From Planctomycetota bacterium (GTDB lineage: Bacteria; Planctomycetota; Uabimicrobiia; Uabimicrobiales; Uabimicrobiaceae), in contig JAJDCR010000142.1 in the NCBI GenBank assembly GCA_029260735.1, positions 23,202-87,201 on the forward strand: 64,000 nt of DNA, read 5' to 3'. The position numbers and the translations under genes were made by a program. Position 1 is the first letter of the stretch; each line of letters opens with the position of its first letter. Of the stretch, positions 19,881 to 29,351 are shown one piece after another. The notes under the pieces are model-generated. The model saw only the letters and a program-made list of their open reading frames with translations, did no database searches and was not told where the DNA came from.

Positions 19881-21107
19881 ATGAAAGTAGCTATTATTTC
19901 CGAAGAGTATTTACCTTTGAGGACAGGGGTCACGGTCAATCTTCATAAAAAATTGCTCTTACTTAGCCAGTGGGGACATGAAGTACACATATATAGCCCT
20001 GACTATACAGCATTTGCTGATAAATATCCTAATTATCAGGAGCACGTCGGGCAAATAATGCCCAATGTAACTAATATTCCTTTTGCCAGTTTTCGCTCTC
20101 CATTGTTAGGGGATTATTGCAATTTTTCTCTTTCGCCTAGGCCTTTTTCTTATGGTAAAGTAGAAAAAGATATCAGAGATTTTCAACCTGACATTATCCA
20201 GGTGGACAGCCCAGGAATGATGTCTTTAAATTTTCTTGCTCTTCCTGGTGTTAAAATAGCCAGAAAACTAAAAATTCCCGTCATAGCTTTTTATCGCACC
20301 CATTTTTTACTTCACTACGATATTTACCAAGATGAGATTATTTTTTCGCGAATTCCCTTATTTAAAAAATTCTCTATAGCCTACTGGCGATATGCTTACA
20401 ACAAATATAGTATAACAATGGTCACTTCAAAAGCAACACAGCAGCAGCTACAAAAATGGAAAATTAACAATACAAAATTGGTAGATGTGATAGGCGTTCA
20501 AACCGAGAAATTTAAACCATTAAAAGATTACGATAAGCTATTTGCCGAAAAATCCCAAAAGGGTTATATAAAACTTCTTTACATTGGGCGCATTGATGAT
20601 GATAAGCAGATAGAAACTTTATTAAAGATTTTTGATCGTGTGAATGAAAAAGTAACAAATTGTCGATTTGATATTTTTGGCCATGGAATGTTGGAACAAC
20701 AAGTGAAAGGATGGGTAGCAAAAAAAGACAATGCTTTTTTTGGCGGGTCTTTGCCAAATTTAGAAACTGTGAAAGAGTACAACTCTGCCGACATTTTTGT
20801 CACTGCATCCAATATGGAAACATTTTGCACAACAGCTGTGGAAGCTATGGCTTGTGGATTGCCTGTAGTGGGGCCAAGTGCTTGTGCAATGCAAGATCGT
20901 ATCGTCGATGGCAAAACTGGATTTTTACTTAAAGATGGCGACATAGAAGCTTTTGCAAATGCCATTGAAAAATTAGTTTCTGATAGTGTGTTGCGAAAAG
21001 AAATGGGGCGCCAAGCTTACCTTTCTGTGCAAAAATTAAGCAATGAAAACACGACAAAAAATATGGTAGAAATGTGGGAGCAAATGATAGCGGAAAAAAG
21101 TAATTAG
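19881..21107 (+). CDS. GT4-family (GT-B fold) glycosyltransferase
   Basis: A 408-residue protein with two Rossmann halves. The N-terminal half begins with KVAIISEEYLPLRTGVTVN, the donor half has LLYIGRIDDDKQIETLL, and the sugar-nucleotide region reads ETFCTTAVEAMACGLPVVG with an E-x7-E motif, all standard for GT4 retaining transferases such as PimB or SQD2-like enzymes. Enzymes of this kind often glycosylate lipids at the cytoplasmic face. Its ribosome-binding site overlaps the stop of the preceding glycosyltransferase and its own stop is 1 nt from the ABC transporter start, so the pair is tightly coupled to export. Confidence 0.92.
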   Translation: MKVAIISEEYLPLRTGVTVNLHKKLLLLSQWGHEVHIYSPDYTAFADKYPNYQEHVGQIMPNVTNIPFASFRSPLLGDYCNFSLSPRPFSYGKVEKDIRDFQPDIIQVDSPGMMSLNFLALPGVKIARKLKIPVIAFYRTHFLLHYDIYQDEIIFSRIPLFKKFSIAYWRYAYNKYSITMVTSKATQQQLQKWKINNTKLVDVIGVQTEKFKPLKDYDKLFAEKSQKGYIKLLYIGRIDDDKQIETLLKIFDRVNEKVTNCRFDIFGHGMLEQQVKGWVAKKDNAFFGGSLPNLETVKEYNSADIFVTASNMETFCTTAVEAMACGLPVVGPSACAMQDRIVDGKTGFLLKDGDIEAFANAIEKLVSDSVLRKEMGRQAYLSVQKLSNENTTKNMVEMWEQMIAEKSN

Positions 21108-21108
21108 A

Positions 21109-22857
21109 GTGGCAACAAAGAAAAACACATCTAGAGCAATGAATCACTTATCGCCTTTGCTTGATATTGTTTACAGTGAAAAAAAAATACTGTTATGGGC
21201 TTTCTTTTTCACATTTCTCAATATCATATCTTTTTTGGCCTATCCTTTCTTCTTGGGTGTTATTGTTGACACAATGCAACATTCGCAGTCTTTCATCGAG
21301 TTAAAGACTATTTTATTGCTAATGCTTGTAGTTATTGTCATTGGCACGATCAGTACAATTTTTAAAGAGTATTACTTTCATATAGCCGGCGAAAAAATCA
21401 TTATTAAATTTCGTGAAAAGCTCTATGCCAATATTATGCAGCAAGAGATTGTTTTTTTTGATCGCTATGAATCAGGGTATTTAACAAATCGCCTGACTAC
21501 AGATACCTCTGTTTTAGAAAAAATTATTAATCCAGGGTTTGCTAATATAACACAGCGATTTTTTTCTTTTGCGTTTGCCTCTTTATTGATGCTTTACTTA
21601 TCACCTTTGATCAGTTTGTTTTTGGTAGTGGTTTCTTTGCCCGCTTTGTTATTCATGGAAAAAATAAGTAAAAAAGTAAAATCTTTAGGAGAAAAAACAC
21701 AAGAGGTATTGGCGCAAGCCAATGCGGTAGCTACCGAATCTTTCTCCGGTATACACATCATCAAAGCCTTTTTCCGCGAAAATTTTTTTCAGAACAGGTA
21801 TCGAAATTTTAACAAGAAATACCTTGAGTCTACTAAAGAAGTTTATAAACTCTCATCTTCTATGGAAGGAATATACTTTTTTATAGGCGAAATGATTATT
21901 GTGGTAATTATTTGGTGTGCGATTTATTTTATCTCTTCCAGTACTTTCAGTGTGGGATCTTTTATCGCTTTTATTACCTACGCCCGCATTGTTGCACACG
22001 AAGGCAGGGCTCTCTCTCGTCATTATCTTAACTGTATGAGAGTTTTTGGAGCCACTAAACATATTTTTGAGTTGATCCACCGCACTTCAAAAATTTCTAG
22101 TGGCACTAAAACTATAGAAAATTTGCAAGGCTCACTTGTTTTGGATAAAGTCAATTTTTGCTATCCTTCGCGTTGCGATCTCCACGTGCTAAAAGATATT
22201 TCTTTTACGATAAATTCTGGTGAAATAGTCGCTTTTATGGGGCCTTCGGGGCAGGGAAAATCAACCATTGCCAATCTTATTTTGCGTTTTTACGATCCTG
22301 GCAGTGGTAGAATACTTATCGATGGGCATGATCTACTCACTCTGGATATCAATTGGTTTCGCTGCCAGGTCGGAATTGTAACTCAAGAATGTATTTTGTT
22401 TTCAACAACAATATACGAAAATATTTCTTTTGGTTATGACAAAGCTACTAAAGAGGATATTATAGAAGCAGCAACGGCAGCAAATGCTCATGAATTTATC
22501 GAAAGTTTTCCCCAAGGCTACGAAACTCAAGTAGGAGAGAGAGGGGTTAAGTTGTCTGGTGGTCAAAAACAAAGAATTACTATAGCCAGAGCTCTTTTGC
22601 GAAAGCCTTCTATTCTTATTTTGGATGAAGCCACCAGTGCTCTTGATTGTGAAAATGAGTTTTCTATATACCAATCTTTAGCCAAGCTTTCTACAAATGG
22701 GATTGTAATTATTATAACACATCGCTTATCGGTTTTGCAAAACGTGGATAAGATATTCTTTGTTAAAGATGGATGCATTCAATGGCATGGGCAGTATGAA
22801 GAATTTGAGACTTCACCTATGTTCGAATATGTAAAAACAAATGCACTTTTTAGTTAA
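21109..22857 (+). CDS. MsbA-like ABC exporter (fused membrane and ATPase domains)
   Basis: The GTG start is 1 nt after the preceding stop; an in-frame ATG at 21139 is an alternative. The first 310 or so residues hold six membrane helices of the type-I exporter fold. The ATPase follows, with Walker A GPSGQGKST, signature KLSGGQKQR, Walker B ILILDEATSALD and H-loop ITHRLS all intact. The 582-residue length is normal for a homodimeric half-transporter such as MsbA, which flips lipid-linked products. In this operon it most likely moves the glycosylated lipid across the inner membrane before the RND system acts (inference). Confidence 0.94.
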   Translation: MATKKNTSRAMNHLSPLLDIVYSEKKILLWAFFFTFLNIISFLAYPFFLGVIVDTMQHSQSFIELKTILLLMLVVIVIGTISTIFKEYYFHIAGEKIIIKFREKLYANIMQQEIVFFDRYESGYLTNRLTTDTSVLEKIINPGFANITQRFFSFAFASLLMLYLSPLISLFLVVVSLPALLFMEKISKKVKSLGEKTQEVLAQANAVATESFSGIHIIKAFFRENFFQNRYRNFNKKYLESTKEVYKLSSSMEGIYFFIGEMIIVVIIWCAIYFISSSTFSVGSFIAFITYARIVAHEGRALSRHYLNCMRVFGATKHIFELIHRTSKISSGTKTIENLQGSLVLDKVNFCYPSRCDLHVLKDISFTINSGEIVAFMGPSGQGKSTIANLILRFYDPGSGRILIDGHDLLTLDINWFRCQVGIVTQECILFSTTIYENISFGYDKATKEDIIEAATAANAHEFIESFPQGYETQVGERGVKLSGGQKQRITIARALLRKPSILILDEATSALDCENEFSIYQSLAKLSTNGIVIIITHRLSVLQNVDKIFFVKDGCIQWHGQYEEFETSPMFEYVKTNALFS

Positions 22858-22885
22858 GCTACCATTATCAAAAGAGAATCTAACC

Positions 22886-24055
22886 ATGGAGATAAAAAAG
22901 CCCAGCACCCCAGAGGAAATAGATGAAGTAGCTCTTTTTACTGCAAAAATTTTTAGGAGAAAGTCCCAACCCCTGTATAAATTCATCAAAGCTGCCTATG
23001 AACATAGCTCTTTTCATCGAGCTGATTTGTGCTGGATGTTAAAAGAGCAAGGAGAAATCCGGGCAAAAGTTCAATTTCTTGATTTTACAATGCAAATTGG
23101 GCATTGTAAAGTGAAGATGGCAGGTCTCAATGCTTTAGCTGTGGCTTTTGAACACTGGGGAGAGTATTACCCTTTACGCTTGATGGAGAAAGCATATTTT
23201 TCTCTTATAGAAGAAGGCTTTGATCTTATTTTTGGCTTTACTACATTGCATGAATATTACAAAATTTTGAATGCCGTGCAGATAATGCCAAAATATCAAA
23301 TTATAGTGGAGGTAAAAGATATTCCCCAAAAAGAAGTACCAGGGTTTTGCCAAATGAAGCCTGAAGATTGGGAAAAAATGTCAAAAATCCACAATACTGC
23401 AAATCTTGGGCGAAGGGGAATTATTGAGCGCAAAGCCGAGTCTTGGCAATTTATGCTATATCCTCCAACGCAAATCTTAGTAGCCGAAAATGGCTATATA
23501 GGATTTAATTTTCATAATGAGCAATTGGAGTTAGTAGATATCTCTGGGTTAGATTTGGCGTTTTATGAGAGTGCTTTGGCAAAACTTGCAGAGATTGCCC
23601 ATAAGCAAAAATTATCCCAAATCTGCGCTCCCCTTCCTCCTGATCATCCCTTCGTCCACATTGCTAGAAAATATGGTTTAAACATGGGGGTTGAATACAA
23701 AAAAATGCAAGGTGGGCTTGGTCGAGTTATCAATCTTCCTTCTATCATACAAAAAATTAGACCAGAGCTCGAAAATAGAATCAAGGTTTCTGCTTTTTAC
23801 AATTTAGAATTGCAATTTACATTACGCTCAGAAGAAGGAGAAACAACTGTCGTTTTAAACAAGGGGGCTTCATCAAAAGCAAAATTTAATATACATTTGC
23901 CTATGGCTGGCATTACTCAATTAATATTTGGAACACATTTAGCATCTATAATATTGCAAGAGCATGGTGTCGCAATTACAACCACTGAATCAGAGATTCT
24001 CAATGTTCTATTTCCGACAAGTTATCCTTTTGCATTTCCCAACGATATTTTCTAA
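22886..24055 (+). CDS. Eis-like GNAT acetyltransferase with C-terminal SCP2-type domain
   Basis: I use the ATG at 22886; an upstream in-frame ATG at 22841 would overlap the ABC gene and has no better ribosome-binding site. The N-terminal part (IDEVALFTAKIF, then a GNAT core with NALAVAFEHWGEYYPLRLM in place of the usual acetyl-CoA loop) and the C-terminal 100 residues (TLRSEEGETTVVLNKG, LPMAGITQLIFG) follow the layout of Eis-type proteins: GNAT domains capped by a sterol-carrier-protein-2-like domain. Eis relatives acylate amines. Here it could acylate a sugar or amino group on the product, or bind the lipid (inference). It is the last gene of the operon; no clear terminator follows before the convergent gene. 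Confidence 0.75.
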   Translation: MEIKKPSTPEEIDEVALFTAKIFRRKSQPLYKFIKAAYEHSSFHRADLCWMLKEQGEIRAKVQFLDFTMQIGHCKVKMAGLNALAVAFEHWGEYYPLRLMEKAYFSLIEEGFDLIFGFTTLHEYYKILNAVQIMPKYQIIVEVKDIPQKEVPGFCQMKPEDWEKMSKIHNTANLGRRGIIERKAESWQFMLYPPTQILVAENGYIGFNFHNEQLELVDISGLDLAFYESALAKLAEIAHKQKLSQICAPLPPDHPFVHIARKYGLNMGVEYKKMQGGLGRVINLPSIIQKIRPELENRIKVSAFYNLELQFTLRSEEGETTVVLNKGASSKAKFNIHLPMAGITQLIFGTHLASIILQEHGVAITTTESEILNVLFPTSYPFAFPNDIF

Positions 24056-24145
24056 AATAACTGGAATAAATCTGAATCTGTGCGAATGAGATTGCCTCTA
24101 TGTCTAAGCAAAGAGCTGATCTGGGGTTAATTGTGAGTATTCAGG

Positions 24146-25171
24146 TTACAGCCATTCATTTATCCATTTAAGATAGCAATCTTTCAGCTCAAGCTCTTTC
24201 TTGTAGTTGGGTTTCTCTCCCAAGACATCAATATGTTCTTTCCCCCAAGCCAAGGTTTGCTTTATCCCTTCCTCTAAAGTCACCGGAGGAACAAAGCCTG
24301 TATCGCTCTTATAGAGGCTGCAATCGGTAATCAGTTGCTGGGGAGGTTGATTTCTCGTAGAAGAGTCTTTTTGCAAGAGTTCATCGGGAATAATGTGAAA
24401 GTTAAACTTCCATCCTGCTTCTTGGGCATAGAGTTCTGCCCAGCGACGCTTGGAGCGGACGAGGGTTTCTCCTAGGTTATAGATTTTCCCTCTGGTTTTG
24501 GGATGATCTAAGGAGTGGATCATGGCAGCAGCGATGTTTTCGATAAAGCCGTATGTGAAAATTTGGTTTTGCTCTCGTTGGCCTAAAACAAAATCTTTTT
24601 CTTGGTCAATAATTCGGTGGATGATATTTCCATGTCGGTAGGCATACTGAGGATCACCAGGGCCATAGACCATCGGAAGGCGAAAAACTGTTGAGGAGAG
24701 TTTCTTCTTCTCAAAAGCTATGACAAAAACCTCTGTCATCAGATTTTTGTCATAGTCTTCTCGGTGAGAATGAAGACCACGCCAATAGTATTTTACAGAG
24801 CTTGTCGGACTCGTTTCGTTTACCGGAAAATCGAAGGTTTCTTTTCCTAGAACAAGCTGACGGAAAACTTCATAGCAATCTTGAGAACTGAGGACTATTA
24901 CGTGAGTGCTTGTGTCTTGGAAAATCTCAACACAGTCGCGAGCGTGTTTCTCGGTATAGGCAATGCAGTGGACAACGACATCAGCCTTCGTTGCCAAGAG
25001 CTCATTTTTGTAGGTGAGAATTTCTTCGGCATTCCCTTGAATTGTCGGTAGTGTTGGATTTGACTCGGTAGACCCTCTATTAAAAAGAACGACATCATGT
25101 CCTTGGGCAAGGAGAAGACGCACCATTTCTTTGCCGATAAATTTGGTTCCGCCGATGACTAAAATTTTCAT
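24146..25171 (-). CDS. NAD(P)-dependent epimerase/dehydratase (extended SDR)
   Basis: The start chosen puts the Rossmann strand at the N-terminus (MKILVIGGTKFIGKEMV, GGTxFIG nucleotide motif); an upstream ATG would add six residues. FNRG (about 36-39) fits an NADP-binding second strand. The expected YxxxK is replaced by YYWRGLHSHREDYDK, so the catalytic assignment is uncertain. VFRLPMVYGPGDPQY and the substrate-binding half are typical of UDP-sugar epimerases and of mRNA-binding CSP41-like relatives. It is the last gene of a six-gene - strand operon and abuts the lipoprotein gene. Confidence 0.85.
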   Translation of the reverse strand: MKILVIGGTKFIGKEMVRLLLAQGHDVVLFNRGSTESNPTLPTIQGNAEEILTYKNELLATKADVVVHCIAYTEKHARDCVEIFQDTSTHVIVLSSQDCYEVFRQLVLGKETFDFPVNETSPTSSVKYYWRGLHSHREDYDKNLMTEVFVIAFEKKKLSSTVFRLPMVYGPGDPQYAYRHGNIIHRIIDQEKDFVLGQREQNQIFTYGFIENIAAAMIHSLDHPKTRGKIYNLGETLVRSKRRWAELYAQEAGWKFNFHIIPDELLQKDSSTRNQPPQQLITDCSLYKSDTGFVPPVTLEEGIKQTLAWGKEHIDVLGEKPNYKKELELKDCYLKWINEWL

Positions 25172-25194
25172 TCTTTGTTGAACTCCCATCGCTG

Positions 25195-25554
25195 TTATTT
25201 TTTTTTCATGACAAGACTTCGACTTCCTTTTTTTGTTTCAATAAAGTACCCATAGGATTCCAAAACAAGAGCGAAAACTTCTTCGAGCTGATCTTCGGTA
25301 AAGGGAGTCGTCAAAACCAACTTCATTTCCTCTTCTTTTACGGAGGGAGGATATTCAATAGGCCTGCTCATTTCCTGGGAGATAAATAAAATAAACTCTT
25401 CTAACCTAGAAAAGTGAAGATTTCTTTGGGTATACTCAGACTCTCGTTTTGTTTCTTGTCGAGATTTTTCACCTGATAGCCAATATCTGTTTGTGCAAGA
25501 AGAGAATAGAATAAAGAAAACTATAAAGTAAACACTATATTGTTTTCTTTTCAT
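25195..25554 (-). CDS. small lipoprotein with a secretin-N1-like domain
   Basis: The open frame begins further upstream, but the ATG at 25554 has a strong ribosome-binding site (GGAGG, 8 nt away) and starts a lipoprotein signal peptide ending FSSC, so I place the start there (119 aa). Residues about 45-115 (SRLEEFILFISQEMSRPIEY, then the LTTPFTEDQLEEVF block and VLESYGYFIE) have the beta-alpha pattern of the N1/short domains found before secretin pores such as GspD. No pore domain follows. It could be an accessory subunit of an envelope machine, or an isolated fold; that is inference. Confidence 0.7.
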   Translation of the reverse strand: MKRKQYSVYFIVFFILFSSCTNRYWLSGEKSRQETKRESEYTQRNLHFSRLEEFILFISQEMSRPIEYPPSVKEEEMKLVLTTPFTEDQLEEVFALVLESYGYFIETKKGSRSLVMKKK

Positions 25555-25610
25555 AGAATTTCCTCCACATTGGTTTATCTTAAACCGTTCTAAGGGTGTT
25601 TTCGAATAAC

Positions 25611-26930
25611 TTACTTCTCCCCAAAGTAAGCCTGCACTTCCTTGCGAGAGGTAAAATCCTTTCCTGCTATGGTAATGAGAATACGTAAGCAACAATCCCC
25701 ATAGTTTAGCAATTCATATGTCGTAGGCTGAAAAAAAATCCTACTCGATAAAACTCGTGTTGGGCGAAGATCATCTATATGCTGAAGTAAAACGGGAATG
25801 GCTTTTGTCCCCATATTTAGAAGATGTTGGGCAGGATTATCCTGCCCTTGCCACTTTTGCCCAAGTCGATTCCCGATCCATTTTCCGGTGAAGATGTCCA
25901 CTTTTTGTTCCAAATCATCTTTTTTAGGAGAAGCGGCGAGATACTGCAGATGGTGGATCCAGTAGAGAGCTTGGTCTTTATCGGAAAGTCGAAGAAAGGA
26001 TTCAGCGCTTGGCTCTCTCCAGTTTTGATTTGCTTCTATCATTTTTTGATATAGATTGAGGGTTACGTGGTCGTTTTCTTTTTCACTGAGAAGGTAGATT
26101 CTTTTTTGTCTATTTCTTAATTCTAAGAGAGAAAGCCCTTGGTAGGCAGCGTAAGATGACTCCGATTTATAGAGGGAATAGAGATTACTAACAAAAAGGT
26201 AGGTAAGGTTACGCTTTGGTGAGATAATTTCTTCCGCTAATTGGCAAAACTTTTGGGCATTTTCCAAGTCGTCTTTAAGAAAAGCAAAATAACCGAAAAC
26301 AGCAGCCGTCCGAAAAAAGGAAAGCCGTTGTTCCGGGACACGTTTCTCTTGCAAATGTTGAAGAAGAAGAGGACAAAGTCGCCGCCAAAATATCTTTCGT
26401 CCTTGAAATTCAAAAGGCTCAGAAGGAACTTCGCTTCCTTGGATAATTTCTAGGGCACTAAAAACTTCCCAATATTTTTTTAGCTCAGGATACTGGAGAA
26501 ATTTTAAGTGCAAAGACAAAGCATCGCGTAAATTTTTATTGTCTTGGCGAGAGTTTTCTAAGAGAGTTCGTAAAGAATGCTCATCATGCACCATCCATTG
26601 GGTAAGTTTTCTCTTAGCGTGGAAATTATCTTTTCCTGTTTGACGAAGCTCTTCCATAAGAATTTGAGCTTTCCCTTTCATTTCTTCCGGTGAAAGATCT
26701 TTGCCTGAAAAATTGTATTCCAAAAAAAATGTTGTTTCAGGAAGAGAGGGATACTCCACAAATTCTTCGGCCATTTCATTGGGCTCTACTAGCTTATCAT
26801 TCTCGGGTTTTTCTTGAGAAAATTCATCGGAAAACTTTTTTCTAACTTCGTCTAAAATCTCTTGGGGAATATTTTGGCCGAAAAGAATAGAAAAACTTCC
26901 TAAGATAAATGCTAAATATAGGTACGGCAT
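25611..26930 (-). CDS. secreted protein of unknown function, HEAT-like C-terminus
   Basis: I do not recognise a named family. The 439 residues begin with a signal peptide (hydrophobic to about residue 18, cleavage near FGQN). A Glu/Lys-rich helical middle follows, and the C-terminus contains a HEAT-like helical pair (GTKAIPVLLQHIDDLRPTR and NYGDCCLRILITIAGKDF). The ribosome-binding site (ggaga) overlaps the stop of the upstream DUF6940 gene. A periplasmic scaffold role is possible, but nothing shows a catalytic centre. Confidence 0.75.
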   Translation of the reverse strand: MPYLYLAFILGSFSILFGQNIPQEILDEVRKKFSDEFSQEKPENDKLVEPNEMAEEFVEYPSLPETTFFLEYNFSGKDLSPEEMKGKAQILMEELRQTGKDNFHAKRKLTQWMVHDEHSLRTLLENSRQDNKNLRDALSLHLKFLQYPELKKYWEVFSALEIIQGSEVPSEPFEFQGRKIFWRRLCPLLLQHLQEKRVPEQRLSFFRTAAVFGYFAFLKDDLENAQKFCQLAEEIISPKRNLTYLFVSNLYSLYKSESSYAAYQGLSLLELRNRQKRIYLLSEKENDHVTLNLYQKMIEANQNWREPSAESFLRLSDKDQALYWIHHLQYLAASPKKDDLEQKVDIFTGKWIGNRLGQKWQGQDNPAQHLLNMGTKAIPVLLQHIDDLRPTRVLSSRIFFQPTTYELLNYGDCCLRILITIAGKDFTSRKEVQAYFGEK

Positions 26931-26939
26931 AATTTTCTC

Positions 26940-27533
26940 CTAGCTCTCTCTTTGAGCATATGGTCTATAGCTGTAGTACTTGGGGCGAGAGTCCAAACGG
27001 ATATGAAGCCATGGGACTCCCATTCCCGCGGTATTGAGCCAAATAGTCTTTTTACTGACCCGTTCCCTCATGAGTGCCCCGATTAACCCCCAAAAGCTAT
27101 GTTTTTGGCTTTCGGAGGCTTGCCTTGTAAAGGCCGCGAGGTGAGCATAAATCGAAGGGGATTCTAGAGGACAAGGGACAATTAAAACAGCATCTCTTCC
27201 TAAGTTGGGAAAAGAAATGACCTCTTCTCCGGGAGAAGCTTTTTCAAAATGCTCGGCAAAATCAGAGGAACGAGCATTTCTTTCTAAGCTAGGAGAGTTT
27301 ACGAGAATAAACTCAAATTCTTTTTCTTGAGAATAAATGGTTACCCCAGGAGTTTCCCAACGATAGGCCTGAAAAGAAGACTGGGCTAAGAGAGATATAT
27401 AGAAAGAGCGAAAGTCCGCACTATTTTCCCATAGATTCCAAACTTCCGCGTGGCAAAGTTTTTGTCCTTTTTCCAAGAGAAAAAACTTTTCTCCTCTTCC
27501 TTTTTCTACAAGTGTTTTTTCACTAGTCCACAT
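26940..27533 (-). CDS. DUF6940-type conserved protein
   Basis: The 197-residue soluble protein carries a conserved-looking core: FEFILVNSPSLER, FPNLGRDAVLIVPCP, YAHLAAFTRQA, and near the end LNTAGMGVPWLHIRLD followed by RPKYYSYRPY. I recognise this as the DUF6940 pattern, from memory; no function is established for it. It lies 2 nt after hemC and just before the secreted HEAT-like protein, so it is cotranscribed with haem synthesis, though nothing ties it to that pathway directly. Confidence 0.75.
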   Translation of the reverse strand: MWTSEKTLVEKGRGEKFFLLEKGQKLCHAEVWNLWENSADFRSFYISLLAQSSFQAYRWETPGVTIYSQEKEFEFILVNSPSLERNARSSDFAEHFEKASPGEEVISFPNLGRDAVLIVPCPLESPSIYAHLAAFTRQASESQKHSFWGLIGALMRERVSKKTIWLNTAGMGVPWLHIRLDSRPKYYSYRPYAQRES

Positions 27534-27535
27534 TT

Positions 27536-28453
27536 TTAATTACTTTCCAAAACTTCTCGAGCACCTTTGGACAAAAATATTTCTGCCAATTTGATGCCAA
27601 GTTCTATGCCGTCTTTGGGAGAGCCGGAGACTTTTTCGCGAATTTGAGAACTCCCATCAGAACGCGCGACAAAACCATAGAGATCTAAATTTCCATCGAC
27701 ATGCTGGGCAATTGCTCCCAAAGGAACGGAGCAACCTCCTCCGAGTTCTTTCATAAAAGAGCGTTCTGCCTTAACTTGCTGGCAAGTTTCTTCATCGTTG
27801 ATTTTTTCGACTAAGGCGAAAATGTCTTCTCGTTTTTCATTGATCTCTAAACCAACGGCACCTTGTCCTACGGCAGGAACAAATTTTTGAGGGTCAAGGT
27901 GCTGGGTAATCCGCTCTTGCATCTCCAATCGTTCCAGAGCAGCCGAAGCCATGATAATTCCATCCCAATTGTTTTTTTCCAGCTTGGCTAAACGGGTTTC
28001 AATACTTCCGCGAAGATCACAAAACTGGGCTTGTGGGCAAATTTGCTGAGTAAGAGCTTGGCGCCGTAGACTTCCCGTTGCAATGCAACCATCTCTGGGA
28101 ACTTCTTCCAAAGATTTCCATTTGTGGGAAATAAAAGCATCACGAGGGTTTCCTCGCTTAGGAGATCCTGCATAGATAAGGCCAGTCGGAAGTTCGCTCG
28201 GAAGATCTTTTAAGCTATGGACAGCAATTTGAATTTCGTCGGCCAAAAGCTCATTTTCGATTTCTTCGGTAAAAAGTCCCTTGCCTCCGATTTCGGGCAA
28301 AGGAATATTTTGGATTTTATCGCCTTTTGTTACAATAACTTTCACTTCTACGGTGCATTCGGGGGCAATTTTGCGAATTTTATCTTGAATATGATAGGCT
28401 TGCCATAAAGCCAGGTTACTTCCCCGAGTTCCAATAATCACTTTTTCAACCAA
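27536..28453 (-). CDS. hemC: hydroxymethylbilane synthase (porphobilinogen deaminase)
   Basis: Haem-pathway enzyme that links four porphobilinogens into hydroxymethylbilane. The 305-residue length is typical. The N-terminus reads IIGTRGSNLALWQA. HSLKDLP (79-85) carries the catalytic Asp, GSLRRQA and LRGSIETRLAKLE bind substrate acid groups, and Cys241 in GGGCSVPLGA is the dipyrromethane cofactor attachment site. It is the second gene of the operon, 13 nt after a secreted unknown. No other haem gene is in the window. Confidence 0.98.
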   Translation of the reverse strand: MVEKVIIGTRGSNLALWQAYHIQDKIRKIAPECTVEVKVIVTKGDKIQNIPLPEIGGKGLFTEEIENELLADEIQIAVHSLKDLPSELPTGLIYAGSPKRGNPRDAFISHKWKSLEEVPRDGCIATGSLRRQALTQQICPQAQFCDLRGSIETRLAKLEKNNWDGIIMASAALERLEMQERITQHLDPQKFVPAVGQGAVGLEINEKREDIFALVEKINDEETCQQVKAERSFMKELGGGCSVPLGAIAQHVDGNLDLYGFVARSDGSSQIREKVSGSPKDGIELGIKLAEIFLSKGAREVLESN

Positions 28454-28466
28454 TGGTCTAAACTCC

Positions 28467-29351
28467 CTAATCTAATTCTAGTTTGTCACGTAAATAAGAA
28501 AATTTATTAGCACTTTGTTGCCAGTAAGTTTCGCGCGAAGAAGCCAAAATAAAACCCTCTGAGCTTTTTCCTTCTTTCCATCCCAAAATGCGATGGGGAT
28601 AAGCTTTTTCTACCCAAACCTCTGTTTTACGATGGGGAAATTCCCAGGTAAAAAGAGAAACTTCCTTCGCTCCGAGAGCCGTTCTCATGAGGGAAGATTT
28701 TTTTTTGGAGAGCGTTGCTATTTGGATTTCCGCTTTCTGATGCCATTTGCGTCGCAACCACATCGAAGGAAGCAAACGTATTTTTTGACTTTCTCCTTCT
28801 TTTAAAATAGGACCTTGCAACTCTCGAACCAGAAGCCACAAGTTATCTTCTGTTTCAACTTCTTCAGCCGAAACTTGATATTTTCCCTTTCCTTCGCTTT
28901 CAAAATAACTATTGATATAGCCTTGGTATTTTTTATCTTGGCGCAGAACTTGCTCAAAAACAGTTCCACACCACTCTTGGCAAGTAAAAGAAAGCTTCAT
29001 TGTCGCTCCAAGTTCTATCGCAGGTTTTTTTTCTACCGCAGCAAAAACAGAGCTCATCACACTGTAGTCATAAATTCCGGTTGAGAATTTACGAATATCA
29101 TTTAATTTAATCACACTGATTTTTTGCTCTTGCGGTAAGGAAACATCTGGTTTGATGTGTGTCGTCAAGCGCATGGGTTCTGTCACAAAAACCATGACCC
29201 GAGTTCCTACTCTCTCTTGTCCATAGCGCATTTCTTTAAGACGATAGGTCGAAATTTCAGCCGTTCCATCATACCAAAGCTGAGAAAAATTGTCAGCTTG
29301 CGTTAAGGGAGTTAGACTGATGACTATAAAAAATAGGAGCAAGTATTTCAT
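28467..29351 (-). CDS. secreted protein of unknown function (family sometimes mislabelled Maf)
   Basis: I start at the ATG at 29351, which has aagga 7 nt upstream and begins a clean signal peptide (KYLLLFFIVISLTPLTQA); the longer frame adds nine residues before it. The mature part begins WYDGTAEISTYRLKEMRYGQ and contains YDYSVMSSVF and SFTCQEWCGTVFEQV. This pattern matches secreted proteins, common in Bacteroidota, that databases often carry under the name septum formation inhibitor Maf although they lack the Maf nucleotide fold. Function unknown; periplasmic location is expected. Confidence 0.75.
   Translation of the reverse strand: MKYLLLFFIVISLTPLTQADNFSQLWYDGTAEISTYRLKEMRYGQERVGTRVMVFVTEPMRLTTHIKPDVSLPQEQKISVIKLNDIRKFSTGIYDYSVMSSVFAAVEKKPAIELGATMKLSFTCQEWCGTVFEQVLRQDKKYQGYINSYFESEGKGKYQVSAEEVETEDNLWLLVRELQGPILKEGESQKIRLLPSMWLRRKWHQKAEIQIATLSKKKSSLMRTALGAKEVSLFTWEFPHRKTEVWVEKAYPHRILGWKEGKSSEGFILASSRETYWQQSANKFSYLRDKLELD

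Noticed and set aside
28467..29351. Maf-type septum inhibitor
   Set aside because: The name is attached to similar secreted proteins in databases, but this has a signal peptide and no Maf nucleotide-binding motif.
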